Source: Kordia sp965224175 (GTDB lineage Bacteria > Bacteroidota > Bacteroidia > Flavobacteriales > Flavobacteriaceae). Taken from it: a DNA stretch of 64,000 nt. Position 1 is the first letter of the stretch, and every line of letters starts with the position of its first letter. Below are positions 27,096 through 37,406 of the stretch, piece by piece. The notes under the pieces are model-generated. The model was given only the letters and a program-made list of their open reading frames with translations. It made no database searches and was not told the DNA's origin. Both the position numbers and the translations under genes were made by a program. Location of the stretch: contig NZ_OZ245041.1 in NCBI RefSeq assembly GCF_965224175.1, forward strand, positions 1,178,001 to 1,242,000, given 5' to 3'.

Positions 27096-29723
27096 ATGAA
27101 AAAAACTATCATGCTATTCCTACTAGCAGGATTTTTTGCGTGCTCTTTATATGCGCAAAACAGAGACCGTTCAAAAGCAGATCAATATTTAACCCAAAAA
27201 GGAGAAGTCTGCTTCCAATTTACAGCACAAAACGAAACACAATTAAGAGAAATAGCTTCATTTCTTTCTTTTGGACACAAACCAATCGACAGAGAAACAT
27301 TAAGAGTAAAAGCATATGCAAATGCTGCTACATTCAATCAATTTTTAACTTACAATTTAGATTATGAAATCCTAACCGAAGACAATGAATTCAATCCACA
27401 TGCAAACATTTCTGATGCCGCACAAGCACAATGGGATACGCAATGGAATTTATATCCTACGTATTCACAATATGTTGCAAAAATGCAGTCTTTTGTAACC
27501 GATTATCCAAATTTATGTTCATTGCAAAGCATTGGAACTACTCCAAACGGAAGAGAACTGTATGTTTTAAAAATTTCTGATAATGTTGCCATTAAAGAAG
27601 CTGAACCAGAGTTTTTCTATTCTTCTTCTATGCATGGAGATGAATTAGCAGGATATCCTTTAATGATTCGTTTTATTGATCATTTACTTTCCAACTACGC
27701 TACAGATAGTGAAATAGCAGACATCGTAAATTCTACAGAAATTTACATCAATCCATTAGCAAATCCTGATGGAAGCTATGGCGCGCCTGGAAGTGACATT
27801 ATCAGTAATCCTACGAGAACTAATTCTTCTGGACAAGACTTGAACCGTAATTATCCAGATAATATCGGTGGAATTCACAATAACGCTATAAATGGTGATT
27901 ATGAAGCAGAAACTGAGTTTTTCATGAATTTTCAAGCTTCTAGAAATTTTGTCCTTGTTGCAAATCTTCATGGCGGAACAGAATTGGTAAATTATCCTTA
28001 CGATAATACAACAACACAACATGCAGACCATGATTATTACGAACGTATTTCTGTAATATATGCTACCAATGCACAAAATGCTAGTGATGCTTTAGGAGAT
28101 ACTACGTATATGACCGTTGATGAAGATGCTCATATATATCCAAGTCCTGGTGTAACCAATGGCGTACAATGGTTTTTAGTATATGGAGGAAGACAAGATT
28201 ATACCAACTTTTATCTTCACAGTAAAGAAGTAACACTAGAGTTATCTGATATAAAATTTCTACCAGCATCAGAATTACCAAATCACTGGGAATATAACAG
28301 ACAAGCTTTTTTAGATTATATAAAACAGGCAAATTATGGTTTTCAAGGAAAGATCACAGATGCATCTGGAAATCCTATTGTCGCTCAAATTTCCATTGCT
28401 GGACATGATAAGTTAAACTCGTATGTTTTTTCCTTTGAAGAACACGGTGATTATTATAGATTGATCGATGGTGGAACTTACAACGTTACGTATGAAGCGC
28501 CAGGATATGAAACACAAACAATATCTGTAACCGTAACTGATAATGCTAAAACTGTGCAAGACGTCACTATGATCGCTACTACATCACTACCCGTAGCTAA
28601 TGGAACAGAACTTTGCGATTCAGGATCTGCAATGTTATCTGCTTCAGGAAATGGTGTTTTGAATTGGTATACTTCTATCGACGGAGACACTCCAGTAGCA
28701 ACAGGAACATCATACAACACACCTACGCTAACCTCAACAACTACGTATTATGTAGAAGACGTAATTAGTAAAGCAGATGTAGGTATTACAGACAGCGCTT
28801 CTAATGGATCGCAATTTACAAATGTAGCGCAATACTTAATATTTGATTGTACAGAGTCTGTGATGTTAGATGAAGTCACTATAAACTCTAACCAAGCTGG
28901 AGAACTTGAAATACAATTACAAGATAGTTCTGGTAATATGCTTGATTCAAGGATTATAATTCTTCCAACTGCTGGCATACAATCCGTAGATTTAGATTTT
29001 ATCTTACCTGTGGCTAATAATTTACGTTTAGCGATCAAAGAATTATCGTCCGGATTAACTGTTTACAGAACTAATTCTGGAGTAAATTATCCATACAGCA
29101 ACGGAAGTGTATCTATTAAAAATAGTAGCGCTGGTTTAGATTTTTACTATTTCTTCTACAACTGGAAGATGAATTCAATAAGAAGTGCTCGAAAAGAAGT
29201 TACTGTAACCGTAAACCCATCTCCTACTCCTGACTATACATTTCAGGTCAACTCATCAGATAATGGAGAAGTAACTTTTACAAATACTTCTACTAATGCT
29301 ACTTCATATTCTTGGGATTTTGGCGATGGAAATATGTCTACAGACGAAAATCCAACGCATACATACGTAGTTTCTGGAAATTATACCGTTACCTTAACAG
29401 CTACAAATGCAGCATGTGGAGATAATATCACTAGCGAAATGGTGAATGTTACCGTAATTCCTTTGTCTGTTACGGATGAACTTTTAACAAACGTGAATAT
29501 ATATCCAAATCCTGTAGAAGATAAACTCTATATTGATACTGATCATCATTCATTACAAAACATTGTCATCTATAACTTATTAGGAGAACAAATATTACAA
29601 CGCAGTATTTCTGAAAACAACTCACAAATTGCTTTAGATTTACAACAAGTAAAACAAGGAGTTTATATGATAAAATTAGATTTTACAGAAGGAAATTTAA
29701 TTAAGAAAATTATCATTAAATAA
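27096..29723 (+). CDS. Exported M14 zinc carboxypeptidase with PKD and T9SS sorting domain
   Basis: The start is placed at 27096, where a clear signal peptide (LLAGFFACSLYA) begins; the frame extends upstream only into the previous gene. The 875-aa product has an M14 catalytic domain (about 115-395) with zinc ligands H180, E183 (HGDE) and H292 (NLHGG), N250/R251 in DLNRNYPD, and catalytic Glu382 (TLELSD). A carboxypeptidase-regulatory-like domain lies at about 407-490, a PKD domain (SWDFGDGN) at about 710-790, and a C-terminal type IX sorting domain (IYPNPVEDKLYID, QGVYMIKL). It is therefore a secreted or surface peptidase. Confidence 0.92.
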   Translation: MKKTIMLFLLAGFFACSLYAQNRDRSKADQYLTQKGEVCFQFTAQNETQLREIASFLSFGHKPIDRETLRVKAYANAATFNQFLTYNLDYEILTEDNEFNPHANISDAAQAQWDTQWNLYPTYSQYVAKMQSFVTDYPNLCSLQSIGTTPNGRELYVLKISDNVAIKEAEPEFFYSSSMHGDELAGYPLMIRFIDHLLSNYATDSEIADIVNSTEIYINPLANPDGSYGAPGSDIISNPTRTNSSGQDLNRNYPDNIGGIHNNAINGDYEAETEFFMNFQASRNFVLVANLHGGTELVNYPYDNTTTQHADHDYYERISVIYATNAQNASDALGDTTYMTVDEDAHIYPSPGVTNGVQWFLVYGGRQDYTNFYLHSKEVTLELSDIKFLPASELPNHWEYNRQAFLDYIKQANYGFQGKITDASGNPIVAQISIAGHDKLNSYVFSFEEHGDYYRLIDGGTYNVTYEAPGYETQTISVTVTDNAKTVQDVTMIATTSLPVANGTELCDSGSAMLSASGNGVLNWYTSIDGDTPVATGTSYNTPTLTSTTTYYVEDVISKADVGITDSASNGSQFTNVAQYLIFDCTESVMLDEVTINSNQAGELEIQLQDSSGNMLDSRIIILPTAGIQSVDLDFILPVANNLRLAIKELSSGLTVYRTNSGVNYPYSNGSVSIKNSSAGLDFYYFFYNWKMNSIRSARKEVTVTVNPSPTPDYTFQVNSSDNGEVTFTNTSTNATSYSWDFGDGNMSTDENPTHTYVVSGNYTVTLTATNAACGDNITSEMVNVTVIPLSVTDELLTNVNIYPNPVEDKLYIDTDHHSLQNIVIYNLLGEQILQRSISENNSQIALDLQQVKQGVYMIKLDFTEGNLIKKIIIK

Positions 29724-29760
29724 TAAAATACTGACACATACAATTCAATTGATTTCATAA

Positions 29761-29788
29761 AAAAACCGCAGCGATTGCTGCGGTTTTT
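29761..29788. terminator. Bidirectional terminator
   Basis: A perfect 12-bp stem AAAAACCGCAGC / GCTGCGGTTTTT with loop GATT. A on the left and T on the right make it usable in both directions, for the carboxypeptidase (+) and hisS (-). Confidence 0.9.
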
Positions 29789-29809
29789 ATTTTATATTCT
29801 TCCTTGCTA

Positions 29810-31177
29810 TTAAAAAGCTGTCAGTATCTCATCAAAAGGAACTTCTAATTGTGTTCCTGATTTCATATTTTTCACAACGCACGTATTATTTTCAAGTTCA
29901 TTTCCTCCAATAATTACTACGTATGGAATTTCGCGTTTGTTAGCGTAATTCATTTGTTTTTTCATTTTTGTACTATCTGGATATAATTCTGCGCTTTTTC
30001 CTGCTTCTCTCAGAACTTTAATCAAACGCATAGAAGCTAGTGCTTCCTTTTCACCAAAATTAATACACAATACATCTACTTTATCTGAAACCGTTTTTGG
30101 AAACAAATCAAGTTGTTCTAACACTAAGTAAATTCTATCCAAACCAAACGAAATACCAACACCACTCACATCTTTTAATCCAAAAATGCCTGTTAAATCA
30201 TCATAACGTCCGCCGCCGCCAATAGAGCCCATTTTTACACCTTCTGGCGCAGCAACTTCAAAGATGGCACCTGTATAATAATTTAATCCTCTGGCAAGCG
30301 TAATGTCTAAATCGAGTTTTGCAGTCTGTAATCCTAAAACATTAATGGCTTCAAAGACAAATTCTAACTCACTAATTCCTTTCATTCCTTCTTCAGAACT
30401 TAAAAGTAATTCTTTTAATTGCGTTAGTTTTTCATCTAAATTCCCAGAAAATCCAAACAATGGCTGTACTTTTTCTATCGCTTCCGCAGAAATGCCTTTG
30501 TTCAACATTTCGTTTTTCACACCATCTTCGCCAATCTTATCTAATTTGTCTAAAGCAACCGTAAAGTCAATCAATTTGTCCTTTGCTCCTATTACCTCAG
30601 CAATTCCAGAAAGAATTTTACGATTATTAATCTTAATTGTAACTCCTTCTAATCCTAAATCAGAGAATACTTTGTCATACAATTGAACAAATTCTACTTC
30701 TTGCCACAAAGATTTCGATCCAACAACATCTGCATCACATTGAAAAAACTCTCTAAAACGTCCATTTGCAGGTCTATCTGCACGCCAAACTGGTTGAATT
30801 TGGTAACGTTTAAATGGAAATGTGATCTCGTTTTGATGTTGTACTACGTAGCGAGCAAAAGGAACGGTTAAGTCATAACGCAAAGCTTTTTCTGATAATG
30901 AATTAGAAAAACGCGTTAAGTTTCCTTCTTCCAAAGCTTTTACATCCGCTTTTTTTACTTTATCTCCTGAATTCAGGATTTTAAAGATAAGCTTGTCTCC
31001 TTCTTCTCCATACTTACCTGTCAGCGTTTGTAAATTTTCAAATGAAGGTGTTTCAATTGGTTGAAATCCAAAGTTTTGAAAAGCTGACTTTATGGTATTA
31101 AAAATATAATTACGTTTTGTTACTTCTAAAGGAGAAAAATCTCTTGTTCCTCTTGGTATGCTTGGTTTTTGTGCCAT
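29810..31177 (-). CDS. hisS: Histidine--tRNA ligase
   Basis: A 455-aa class II aminoacyl-tRNA synthetase. Motif 1 region IPRGTRDFSP, motif 2 with FQCDADVVG, the histidine-specific RGLNYYTGAIFEV and the motif 3 segment GGGGRYDD...GISFGLDR are present, with the C-terminal anticodon-binding domain. Length is normal. A -7 promoter element is found 17 bases before the start. Confidence 0.97.
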   Translation of the reverse strand: MAQKPSIPRGTRDFSPLEVTKRNYIFNTIKSAFQNFGFQPIETPSFENLQTLTGKYGEEGDKLIFKILNSGDKVKKADVKALEEGNLTRFSNSLSEKALRYDLTVPFARYVVQHQNEITFPFKRYQIQPVWRADRPANGRFREFFQCDADVVGSKSLWQEVEFVQLYDKVFSDLGLEGVTIKINNRKILSGIAEVIGAKDKLIDFTVALDKLDKIGEDGVKNEMLNKGISAEAIEKVQPLFGFSGNLDEKLTQLKELLLSSEEGMKGISELEFVFEAINVLGLQTAKLDLDITLARGLNYYTGAIFEVAAPEGVKMGSIGGGGRYDDLTGIFGLKDVSGVGISFGLDRIYLVLEQLDLFPKTVSDKVDVLCINFGEKEALASMRLIKVLREAGKSAELYPDSTKMKKQMNYANKREIPYVVIIGGNELENNTCVVKNMKSGTQLEVPFDEILTAF

Positions 31178-31194
31178 GATTCTGTATTGTGGCG

Positions 31195-31202
31195 CAAATA
31201 TA
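31195..31202 (-). promoter_or_regulatory. Promoter -7 element for hisS
   Basis: On the - strand this reads TATATTTG, an exact TAnnTTTG match, 17 bases before the hisS ATG. Confidence 0.55.
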
Positions 31203-31340
31203 AGTCTATTTTTTAGGGATTGAAAAATTGAATGATTAAAAGATTGAAGGTCGTTTGCATTAGAGAAATTGTTACCTTTAAGTTTAGATAAAGGCCTTTT
31301 ACTTTTTTATGTATCTTGTAGTATCTATTTTCAAAAAATT

Positions 31341-31496
31341 ATGCCATTAAACTTTAAAGTCATTCACTGTCCAAAATGTAACGAAGAACAACCTCGTGTT
31401 CGAAAACCAAAAGGTTGGTATGAGATTTTATGGGGCGGAAATACTTGTAAAAACTGTGGTTGCAAAATGGATCGTTTCGGAAAAGAACGAAGCTAA
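31341..31496 (+). CDS. 51-aa zinc-ribbon mini-protein
   Basis: The ATG at 31341 is chosen because the frame upstream of it has no coding character. The product holds two CxxC knuckles (C10/C13 and C36/C39, with C41 as a possible extra) separated by 22 residues containing a Trp-rich centre, typical of small zinc ribbons. Very basic. Perhaps a nucleic-acid or ribosome-associated factor, which is inference. An independent + strand gene between hisS and the serine hydrolase. Confidence 0.6.
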   Translation: MPLNFKVIHCPKCNEEQPRVRKPKGWYEILWGGNTCKNCGCKMDRFGKERS

Positions 31497-31632
31497 TTAG
31501 TCATTACTTAGCATAAAAGATGAATACACTTCGTCTATCGAATTCAACAATTCAGATCATAAAAATTTACATTCTTGATATATATATTCAATTTTGAATG
31601 TGTCATACAAAAACGGAAAAGCAACTAACATT

Positions 31633-32655
31633 ATGAGCAAGAAAGGAATTTTTAGAATCGTATTACTAGTCGGAACCATAACTTCTTTATTTTTTGTTCC
31701 ATGGTTATTAGTGAAAGCTTGGATACTTCCACTACCTGATAGCGTTCAAGAGCAAGCAAATGAAGCCATTGGACATGGTTTTGATGGAATGATTATCTAT
31801 GTAGATCAAGCAAACAAATCACCTCAGTATTTTGCTTCTGGTTGGCATAATAGAGATTCTAAAATAGCCGCAAAACCTTCCGCGTTGTTTAAGATTGCTA
31901 GCATTAGCAAATTGTATGATGCTGTAGCAGTTACTAAATTGGTACATAGTGACAAACTTTCTTTAGATAAAACAATTGCAGATTATTTGCCAGAACTTGT
32001 GGGAAGAATTGAAAATGCTGAAAAAATCACTCTAAGACTTATGATACAGCATAAAAGCGGAATTCCAAATTTTACGGACGCTCCAGGCTTTTGGGGAGAA
32101 CCGACAAAAACATACGAAGAAAGTCTTGCTTTAATTTTAAATCAACCAGCAAATTTTGAACCTGGCGAAGAGTACGAATATTGCAATACTAATTATCTTT
32201 TACTTAATAAAATCATGGATAATGTACTTGGTTATGACAACTTTCAATTCATTCAAGAAGAAATATTAAATCCACTAAACCTCAACAATACATTTGCTTC
32301 AATAAATGATGTAAATATAGACGATGTAATGAGTGGTTATCATGTAGGTTATTCTTTAGATTTGAAAGAAAATGATCACGGAATGCTCGCTACTGCAGAA
32401 GATGTTGGTCATTTTATAAGAGCTTTAAATGACGGAACTGTATTTACACCAGAAGAACGAGAAACTTATGCTTCTGTTTATAAATACGAACATGCTGGTT
32501 GGGTTCCTGGATATCAGAGTTTTGCAAAATATCATAAAGATATTGATACTGTTGTAATTGAGTTTTACAGCACAACTGATCCTAAATTATACAATTGGAA
32601 CTTATCTGAAATCATAAATAATAGAATTGTAAAAATAATTAGAGAGCAAGAATAA
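31633..32655 (+). CDS. Beta-lactamase-family serine hydrolase
   Basis: A 340-aa protein; the start at 31633 is an ATG directly before the N-terminal membrane segment (about residues 6-27). The class C/penicillin-binding fold motifs are visible: S90-x-x-K93 (SISK), Y183-x-N185 (YCN), and an HAG near the end. Probably membrane-anchored with the domain outside. Such enzymes act as DD-peptidases or esterases; the substrate is not clear. Separated from the following gene by 4 bp. Confidence 0.85.
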   Translation: MSKKGIFRIVLLVGTITSLFFVPWLLVKAWILPLPDSVQEQANEAIGHGFDGMIIYVDQANKSPQYFASGWHNRDSKIAAKPSALFKIASISKLYDAVAVTKLVHSDKLSLDKTIADYLPELVGRIENAEKITLRLMIQHKSGIPNFTDAPGFWGEPTKTYEESLALILNQPANFEPGEEYEYCNTNYLLLNKIMDNVLGYDNFQFIQEEILNPLNLNNTFASINDVNIDDVMSGYHVGYSLDLKENDHGMLATAEDVGHFIRALNDGTVFTPEERETYASVYKYEHAGWVPGYQSFAKYHKDIDTVVIEFYSTTDPKLYNWNLSEIINNRIVKIIREQE

Positions 32656-32659
32656 TTCA

Positions 32660-33289
32660 ATGAATAAAAAGCTAATTCTTATGATGACTTTGGGATCTAT
32701 TCTAAGTTTTTTGGGATATAAAAAACAAATCGAAAAACCAAAAAAACATACCGAAATGGAAACTATTCTAGATGAATGGAATAATAGAAAGATATACAAA
32801 GTCCTTACTTCTAAAGATATTGATATAATAACCGATGAAAACCTTGAACAAGCTATTTTTGACAATATATACGAGAATATTAAAGAAAACTTAAGCAATG
32901 AACTTCAAAACATTAGAAAACTCACCAAAGGGCAGCAAGGTTTTTGGGCGACTTGGATTTTAGAAGGAGAAGTTAATAATGGTGGTTTCAATCAGTTCTA
33001 CTTTAATTCAAGTGGTCAATTTGCAGAAATGGCAGAGAAAGGTTTTATGATGATGGGAGCAAAAAAACATGCTGAATTGACTTCAAAAGCCAACAAAATT
33101 TATCTAGAAAATAAAGACAAATTGACAAAATTTGACGACGGAACTGTTGAAAACTTCAGTAAATCATACGAAAATAATCCACTGAATGCGCTTGATACTG
33201 AATTTTACGAATTAGGCAATGAAGAAAATTTTAGTGAATTGCGAATTAAATACATTCGTACGCATAAAAACGAATTCATCAATAAATAA
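32660..33289 (+). CDS. DMP19 (DUF4375)-like protein
   Basis: A 209-aa protein with an N-terminal hydrophobic segment (about residues 4-18) and a DMP19-like core: EGEVNNGGFNQFYFNSSGQF at about 112-131, then a helical region with A-E-M-A-E-K-G-F. The N-terminal segment could anchor it in the membrane. It follows the serine hydrolase by 4 bp. The family is best known from hypothetical bacterial proteins, so no function is assigned. Confidence 0.75.
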   Translation: MNKKLILMMTLGSILSFLGYKKQIEKPKKHTEMETILDEWNNRKIYKVLTSKDIDIITDENLEQAIFDNIYENIKENLSNELQNIRKLTKGQQGFWATWILEGEVNNGGFNQFYFNSSGQFAEMAEKGFMMMGAKKHAELTSKANKIYLENKDKLTKFDDGTVENFSKSYENNPLNALDTEFYELGNEENFSELRIKYIRTHKNEFINK

Positions 33290-33291
33290 AA

Positions 33292-34305
33292 TTACTTCAC
33301 CACAGGAACTTTACGCCAACCATTTTTAGATTCTGAAAAATCTCTTGCAGCAAAACACCAAATAATTACTTTCTTTTTACCAAGCCAATCTTTATTTTTT
33401 GCTTTTCTGTATAAATCAATTCGAACCGAAGATGTTCCTGAACCTTTTACGCCAATTAGATCTACATTTAATCCTAGTTGCGCTGCCAAATTATCTGAGA
33501 ATCCAGCATTTTTAGCCAACATATCGCCGCCAGCATGAAAAATTAAGGTATGACTATCACCAATAATCAATACTGGAGAATTTGTATCAATTTTTGAAGA
33601 TTTTTGAAATGAATTGATAACTATTTTTTCTTTTCCTAAACTTGCATTTGCTGCGCCAGCTTTTAAATCACCATCTATTTGAATCGTCTTTTTTGTTGCT
33701 TTTTCTTGTTGTTTAGTTCCTGAATACTTTGTGTACCAATCCTGATTCTTTATTTTTCCAGCAACTGCTTTGCTAGCAACTTCAATTCCTTTTGGATTCC
33801 AATGCGAATCTTGCTTACAGTACGTAGGATTTCCTTTTTCGGTTTCTTTGACAAATGCAGGAAATAGATTGATCACTTCCACACCTTGTTTTGACAGTTC
33901 TTTGTATAGATTTTTATAATGAATAGATACATTTTGATTTTTCGTTACAGAAGCATCAATTTTGTTAGCATTCACTATTGCTTTTGGCGGAACTGGCACA
34001 AGATATAATTGAATTCCTTGCGCTTTCAGTTGATTGTTAAAATCAACGATAGCTGGAATTGGATCTTGTCGCGATGGATTCGTACTAACAGCTGTTTTTG
34101 CGGCTTCTTTCCCATAAAATTTTCCTTTTGATATATGAGATAGTTCAGAAGCTAAAAACAACCAACCATCTTCTCCTACAATAGTAGTTGCTAACGTATT
34201 TGCTACTTTTTCTTTGCAAATTTTCTCAAAAGCAGTTTGTGCAGTACTATGTACAGAAAAAAGAAATATGGAAATAATTCCAAGGAGTTTGTAGTTATTT
34301 TTCAT
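33292..34305 (-). CDS. AlgJ/AlgX-like SGNH O-acetyltransferase-type protein
   Basis: A 337-aa protein with a signal peptide (to about residue 22) and the alginate O-acetylation fold. It has the W-L-F motif (residues 48-50), VPxPPKA near 105, D166-x-H168 (DSHWNPKG) and catalytic Ser251 in GDSH. All three catalytic residues of the family are kept. Last gene of the O-acetylation operon, with its start overlapping the preceding stop by 4 bp. Its stop is 2 bp from the convergent DMP19 stop. Confidence 0.85.
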   Translation of the reverse strand: MKNNYKLLGIISIFLFSVHSTAQTAFEKICKEKVANTLATTIVGEDGWLFLASELSHISKGKFYGKEAAKTAVSTNPSRQDPIPAIVDFNNQLKAQGIQLYLVPVPPKAIVNANKIDASVTKNQNVSIHYKNLYKELSKQGVEVINLFPAFVKETEKGNPTYCKQDSHWNPKGIEVASKAVAGKIKNQDWYTKYSGTKQQEKATKKTIQIDGDLKAGAANASLGKEKIVINSFQKSSKIDTNSPVLIIGDSHTLIFHAGGDMLAKNAGFSDNLAAQLGLNVDLIGVKGSGTSSVRIDLYRKAKNKDWLGKKKVIIWCFAARDFSESKNGWRKVPVVK

Positions 34306-35936
34306 TCTTTGTGATTATTTATTTTCAAAATTCCCCAACATGGATCAGCAAAGGACAATTCATCATCCTGTAATTCAGAACGGTTCATTGCGCCATATCT
34401 ATCAGAAAATGTATTCCAGTCGTGTAATGTTATGGTAACTTTTTGCCCGTTTCGCAATCGTGCAGCAGCTGTCCAAACATTATCTTTCATACTCGATAAA
34501 TATACAACAGATTCGCCTAATTCTTTTCCTGTTCCAATATCTTTCATCGCTGTAAGATGTACAGAAACTACATGATCTTTATATGGAACTGTATTTGGAA
34601 TTGGCACATTGCTCGTTTCGCTCACAATTCCAGTTACAGTAACCGAAGTTTTTTCTTCTGGTACAAAAAATTCAGAAACATAATCTTCATTTAATTGCAT
34701 AGGTACTATTTTCCAATCTCCAAAACACAATTCTCGTGCCGCAAATTCCCAAACGACTACTTTTTTTCCTTCCAATCGATCTTTTCCTCGCTTGAGTTCG
34801 TTAGAAAGCGATAAACGCGTTACGTACGCACCTGCATCGTTCATTTGAATACGATCTACAGGTTTTTGCATATACATACTGATATGTTCAGAAAGTCCCG
34901 CAGAAGTCCCCCAATTCATTGCTTCCAAAGAGTATATATTTGCGTAACTATCTCCTAAAAACAAAATATCAGATTGTCTAGAAGGTTTGAAAAGGAAATT
35001 ATCTTCCAGAATTTGCTCAATTTCTACAGTTTGCGTTTCAAAATAATTGTCTTTTCCTTCCATCGTAAGCATATCGACAATATCTCCATAGTTTGATACA
35101 GTTAGCTTATTCTTTGTATAGATTGTATTTCCTTTCGGAATGTTTAAACTGTCTAATAACTTCCCTATTTCCTTTGAAACGGCATTCATAACAGTTGGCG
35201 ACCAATGCGTATCATATCTTAAATAACTGTCAGCTTCAAGTTTTTCTCGTTCTACTAATGAAAACACATCACAAATAGCAATATCATTCTGCATTAAAAA
35301 CTTCAAAAAGTCATTATAGGAAGCATTATTGAGTAATTTTTGATCGTTTTTTAACGTAACGGCAGCTTTTGGTGGCGCAGGAACTATGACCAATTGGATG
35401 TTTCTTTTGGCTAATTTTTCTTTGAAATCAAGAATTGCTTTGAGTGGATTGGGTTGTATGCTTTCTTCTTTCGCCCTTTTGTTTAATTGCTGAGTTTCTA
35501 AAAAACCTGCTTGTGTTAAATATTGATTGGAATATTTATAGTAGAAATTATCTTTACTCACCCAAGCATTTTCATTTCCTGTTCGAAAAACATTCAGCAA
35601 ACCAGCCTGCATGAAAGGAATTAGTGTTTTACGATAGATGGAACTTTCTTCAATTCCTGTTTCAAATCCCTTGATATTGGTTAATAGTTTGTCATTTTTA
35701 TTTGAAATTGATGTAAAAAATGATGTCGCTTCCGCTGATACTGTTTCTGAGTGGAAATTAGTGTTTGTGATATGTTCATTATCTTCTTTCCATATGATTT
35801 GAATGATCATCGCAGAAACCATCAACAGTAAAAAGAAGACTAACAATAACTTCTGATTGCTTTTGGAAATATCTGTACTTCCAATGTCAATCATGGCAAT
35901 TTCTTCTCGAGTCATTTTTTTGTTTTTCATCGCCAT
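34302..35936 (-). CDS. AlgJ-like O-acetyltransferase
   Basis: A 544-aa protein with an N-terminal membrane anchor at about 29-50 and the same SGNH-type acetyltransferase domain: PAPPKAAV at about 186-193, catalytic D242-x-H244 (DTHWSP) and Ser330 in GDSY. A C-terminal domain beyond about residue 440 may bind the glycan (inferred from the beta-rich pattern). It starts 3 bp after the MBOAT stop, so the pair is coupled as in algI/algJ. Confidence 0.85.
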   Translation of the reverse strand: MAMKNKKMTREEIAMIDIGSTDISKSNQKLLLVFFLLLMVSAMIIQIIWKEDNEHITNTNFHSETVSAEATSFFTSISNKNDKLLTNIKGFETGIEESSIYRKTLIPFMQAGLLNVFRTGNENAWVSKDNFYYKYSNQYLTQAGFLETQQLNKRAKEESIQPNPLKAILDFKEKLAKRNIQLVIVPAPPKAAVTLKNDQKLLNNASYNDFLKFLMQNDIAICDVFSLVEREKLEADSYLRYDTHWSPTVMNAVSKEIGKLLDSLNIPKGNTIYTKNKLTVSNYGDIVDMLTMEGKDNYFETQTVEIEQILEDNFLFKPSRQSDILFLGDSYANIYSLEAMNWGTSAGLSEHISMYMQKPVDRIQMNDAGAYVTRLSLSNELKRGKDRLEGKKVVVWEFAARELCFGDWKIVPMQLNEDYVSEFFVPEEKTSVTVTGIVSETSNVPIPNTVPYKDHVVSVHLTAMKDIGTGKELGESVVYLSSMKDNVWTAAARLRNGQKVTITLHDWNTFSDRYGAMNRSELQDDELSFADPCWGILKINNHKE

Positions 35937-35939
35937 CTT

Positions 35940-37397
35940 TTAAAATATAAAATAAATAAATGGGTTGAAATCTTGCGTCATCAACGCCATGACAGAAACG
36001 ATCATGAGTAGCATGATCCAAATTGTTTTTGCGAATGTGATTTTTTTGGTAAAATCCCACGTCTGTGGAAATTTCCAAACCACAATTCCCGCAAGGATAA
36101 AGCTAAAAATGTAATACGGATTCCGTATTAAAACATTATTTACGACATCTATTTGTGTTGCTGAAGTACCACCAAACATTGCTTGTAAATAGTGCATGGC
36201 GCTTGGCAAATCGGTTGCTCTAAAGAATACCCATGCAAATACTACGATGATAAATGTAATGATGATTCCTGCTATTTTAGGAAGCTTTTGATAAAATGCT
36301 TTTTTGTTGGCAAGCCTTTCCAATGCTAGAAATGTTCCGTGTATTGCGCCCCAAATGACGAAATTCCAAGAAGAACCATGCCATAATCCGCCAAGCAACA
36401 TCACAATCATTAAGTTGATATACGTTCTCGTATTTCCGTTTCTGTTTCCACCTAATGGAATGTATAGATAATCGCGTAACCATGTTGATAATGAAATATG
36501 CCAACGACGCCAAAATTCAGTGATACTTCTGGAAGAATATGGCGCATCGAAGTTTTTAGGAAATACAAAACCTAACATGAGTCCTAATCCAATTGCCATA
36601 TCTGAATAACCACTAAAATCAAAGTAAATCTGAAATGCATACGATATAGCGCCATACCAAGAATTGAGCAATCCAACATCAACAGAATCAAAGCAAACAT
36701 CTGCAATTTTACCACACGGATTTGCCAACAATACTTTTTTTGCCATTCCTAAGCAAAAGAAAGCAATTCCACGAGAGAATTTTTCAAGAGTATGTGTTCT
36801 GTGCTTTAGCTGATTGGAAACATCTTGAAATCTAATGATTGGTCCTGCAACCAATTGTGGAAACATAGACACATAACACGCAAAGTCTATGAAGTTTCGA
36901 ATTGGTTTTGCGTCTCCACGATAAATATCGATGGAATAACTCATACTTTGAAATGTATAAAAGCTAATTCCTAGCGGTAATATTACATTAATAATACTAT
37001 CAGACGCTATCGTTTCTACACCTATAAACTCTAGCAGTGAATTATAGTTTTCTACAGCAAAATTGAAGTATTTAAAAAATGCTAGTAGCGATAAGTTAGA
37101 GATTACAGAAATGGTAACTGCTAATTTTTGTCGTCTGGTGCGTTCTCCGCCTTTTACTAGGTTTTCTATAGGTTTCGACCAATTCTTTCCCCAACGTTCT
37201 GCAATAAAAAGTCCACAAATATAATCAATGATTGTGCTTCCTATCATCAATACTACAAACGCAGGATTTGCCCATCCATAAAAGATATAACTTATGACTG
37301 TTAATGTAAAATGTCTCCATTTTTTAGGAGATATATAATACAATAACAGTACTATTGGTAGAAAGTAAAAGATAAAAAAGTAGGAACTAAATACCAT
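35940..37397 (-). CDS. MBOAT-family O-acyltransferase (AlgI-like)
   Basis: A 485-aa polytopic membrane protein of the MBOAT family, which moves acyl groups across the inner membrane onto periplasmic acceptors. The conserved histidines are H300 (WRRWHISLSTWLRDY) and H340 (GGLWHGSSW); the second is the usual catalytic His. About 10-12 membrane segments. Gene order with AlgJ-like genes on both sides marks an exopolysaccharide O-acetylation unit. The polymerase is not in the window. Confidence 0.92.
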   Translation of the reverse strand: MVFSSYFFIFYFLPIVLLLYYISPKKWRHFTLTVISYIFYGWANPAFVVLMIGSTIIDYICGLFIAERWGKNWSKPIENLVKGGERTRRQKLAVTISVISNLSLLAFFKYFNFAVENYNSLLEFIGVETIASDSIINVILPLGISFYTFQSMSYSIDIYRGDAKPIRNFIDFACYVSMFPQLVAGPIIRFQDVSNQLKHRTHTLEKFSRGIAFFCLGMAKKVLLANPCGKIADVCFDSVDVGLLNSWYGAISYAFQIYFDFSGYSDMAIGLGLMLGFVFPKNFDAPYSSRSITEFWRRWHISLSTWLRDYLYIPLGGNRNGNTRTYINLMIVMLLGGLWHGSSWNFVIWGAIHGTFLALERLANKKAFYQKLPKIAGIIITFIIVVFAWVFFRATDLPSAMHYLQAMFGGTSATQIDVVNNVLIRNPYYIFSFILAGIVVWKFPQTWDFTKKITFAKTIWIMLLMIVSVMALMTQDFNPFIYFIF

Positions 37398-37406
37398 TTA
37401 TAAATT

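Noticed and set aside
34601..34616. TTGGCACATTGC string resembling a sigma-54 site
   Set aside because: Inside a coding region, with wrong spacing between GG and GC and no downstream gene start.
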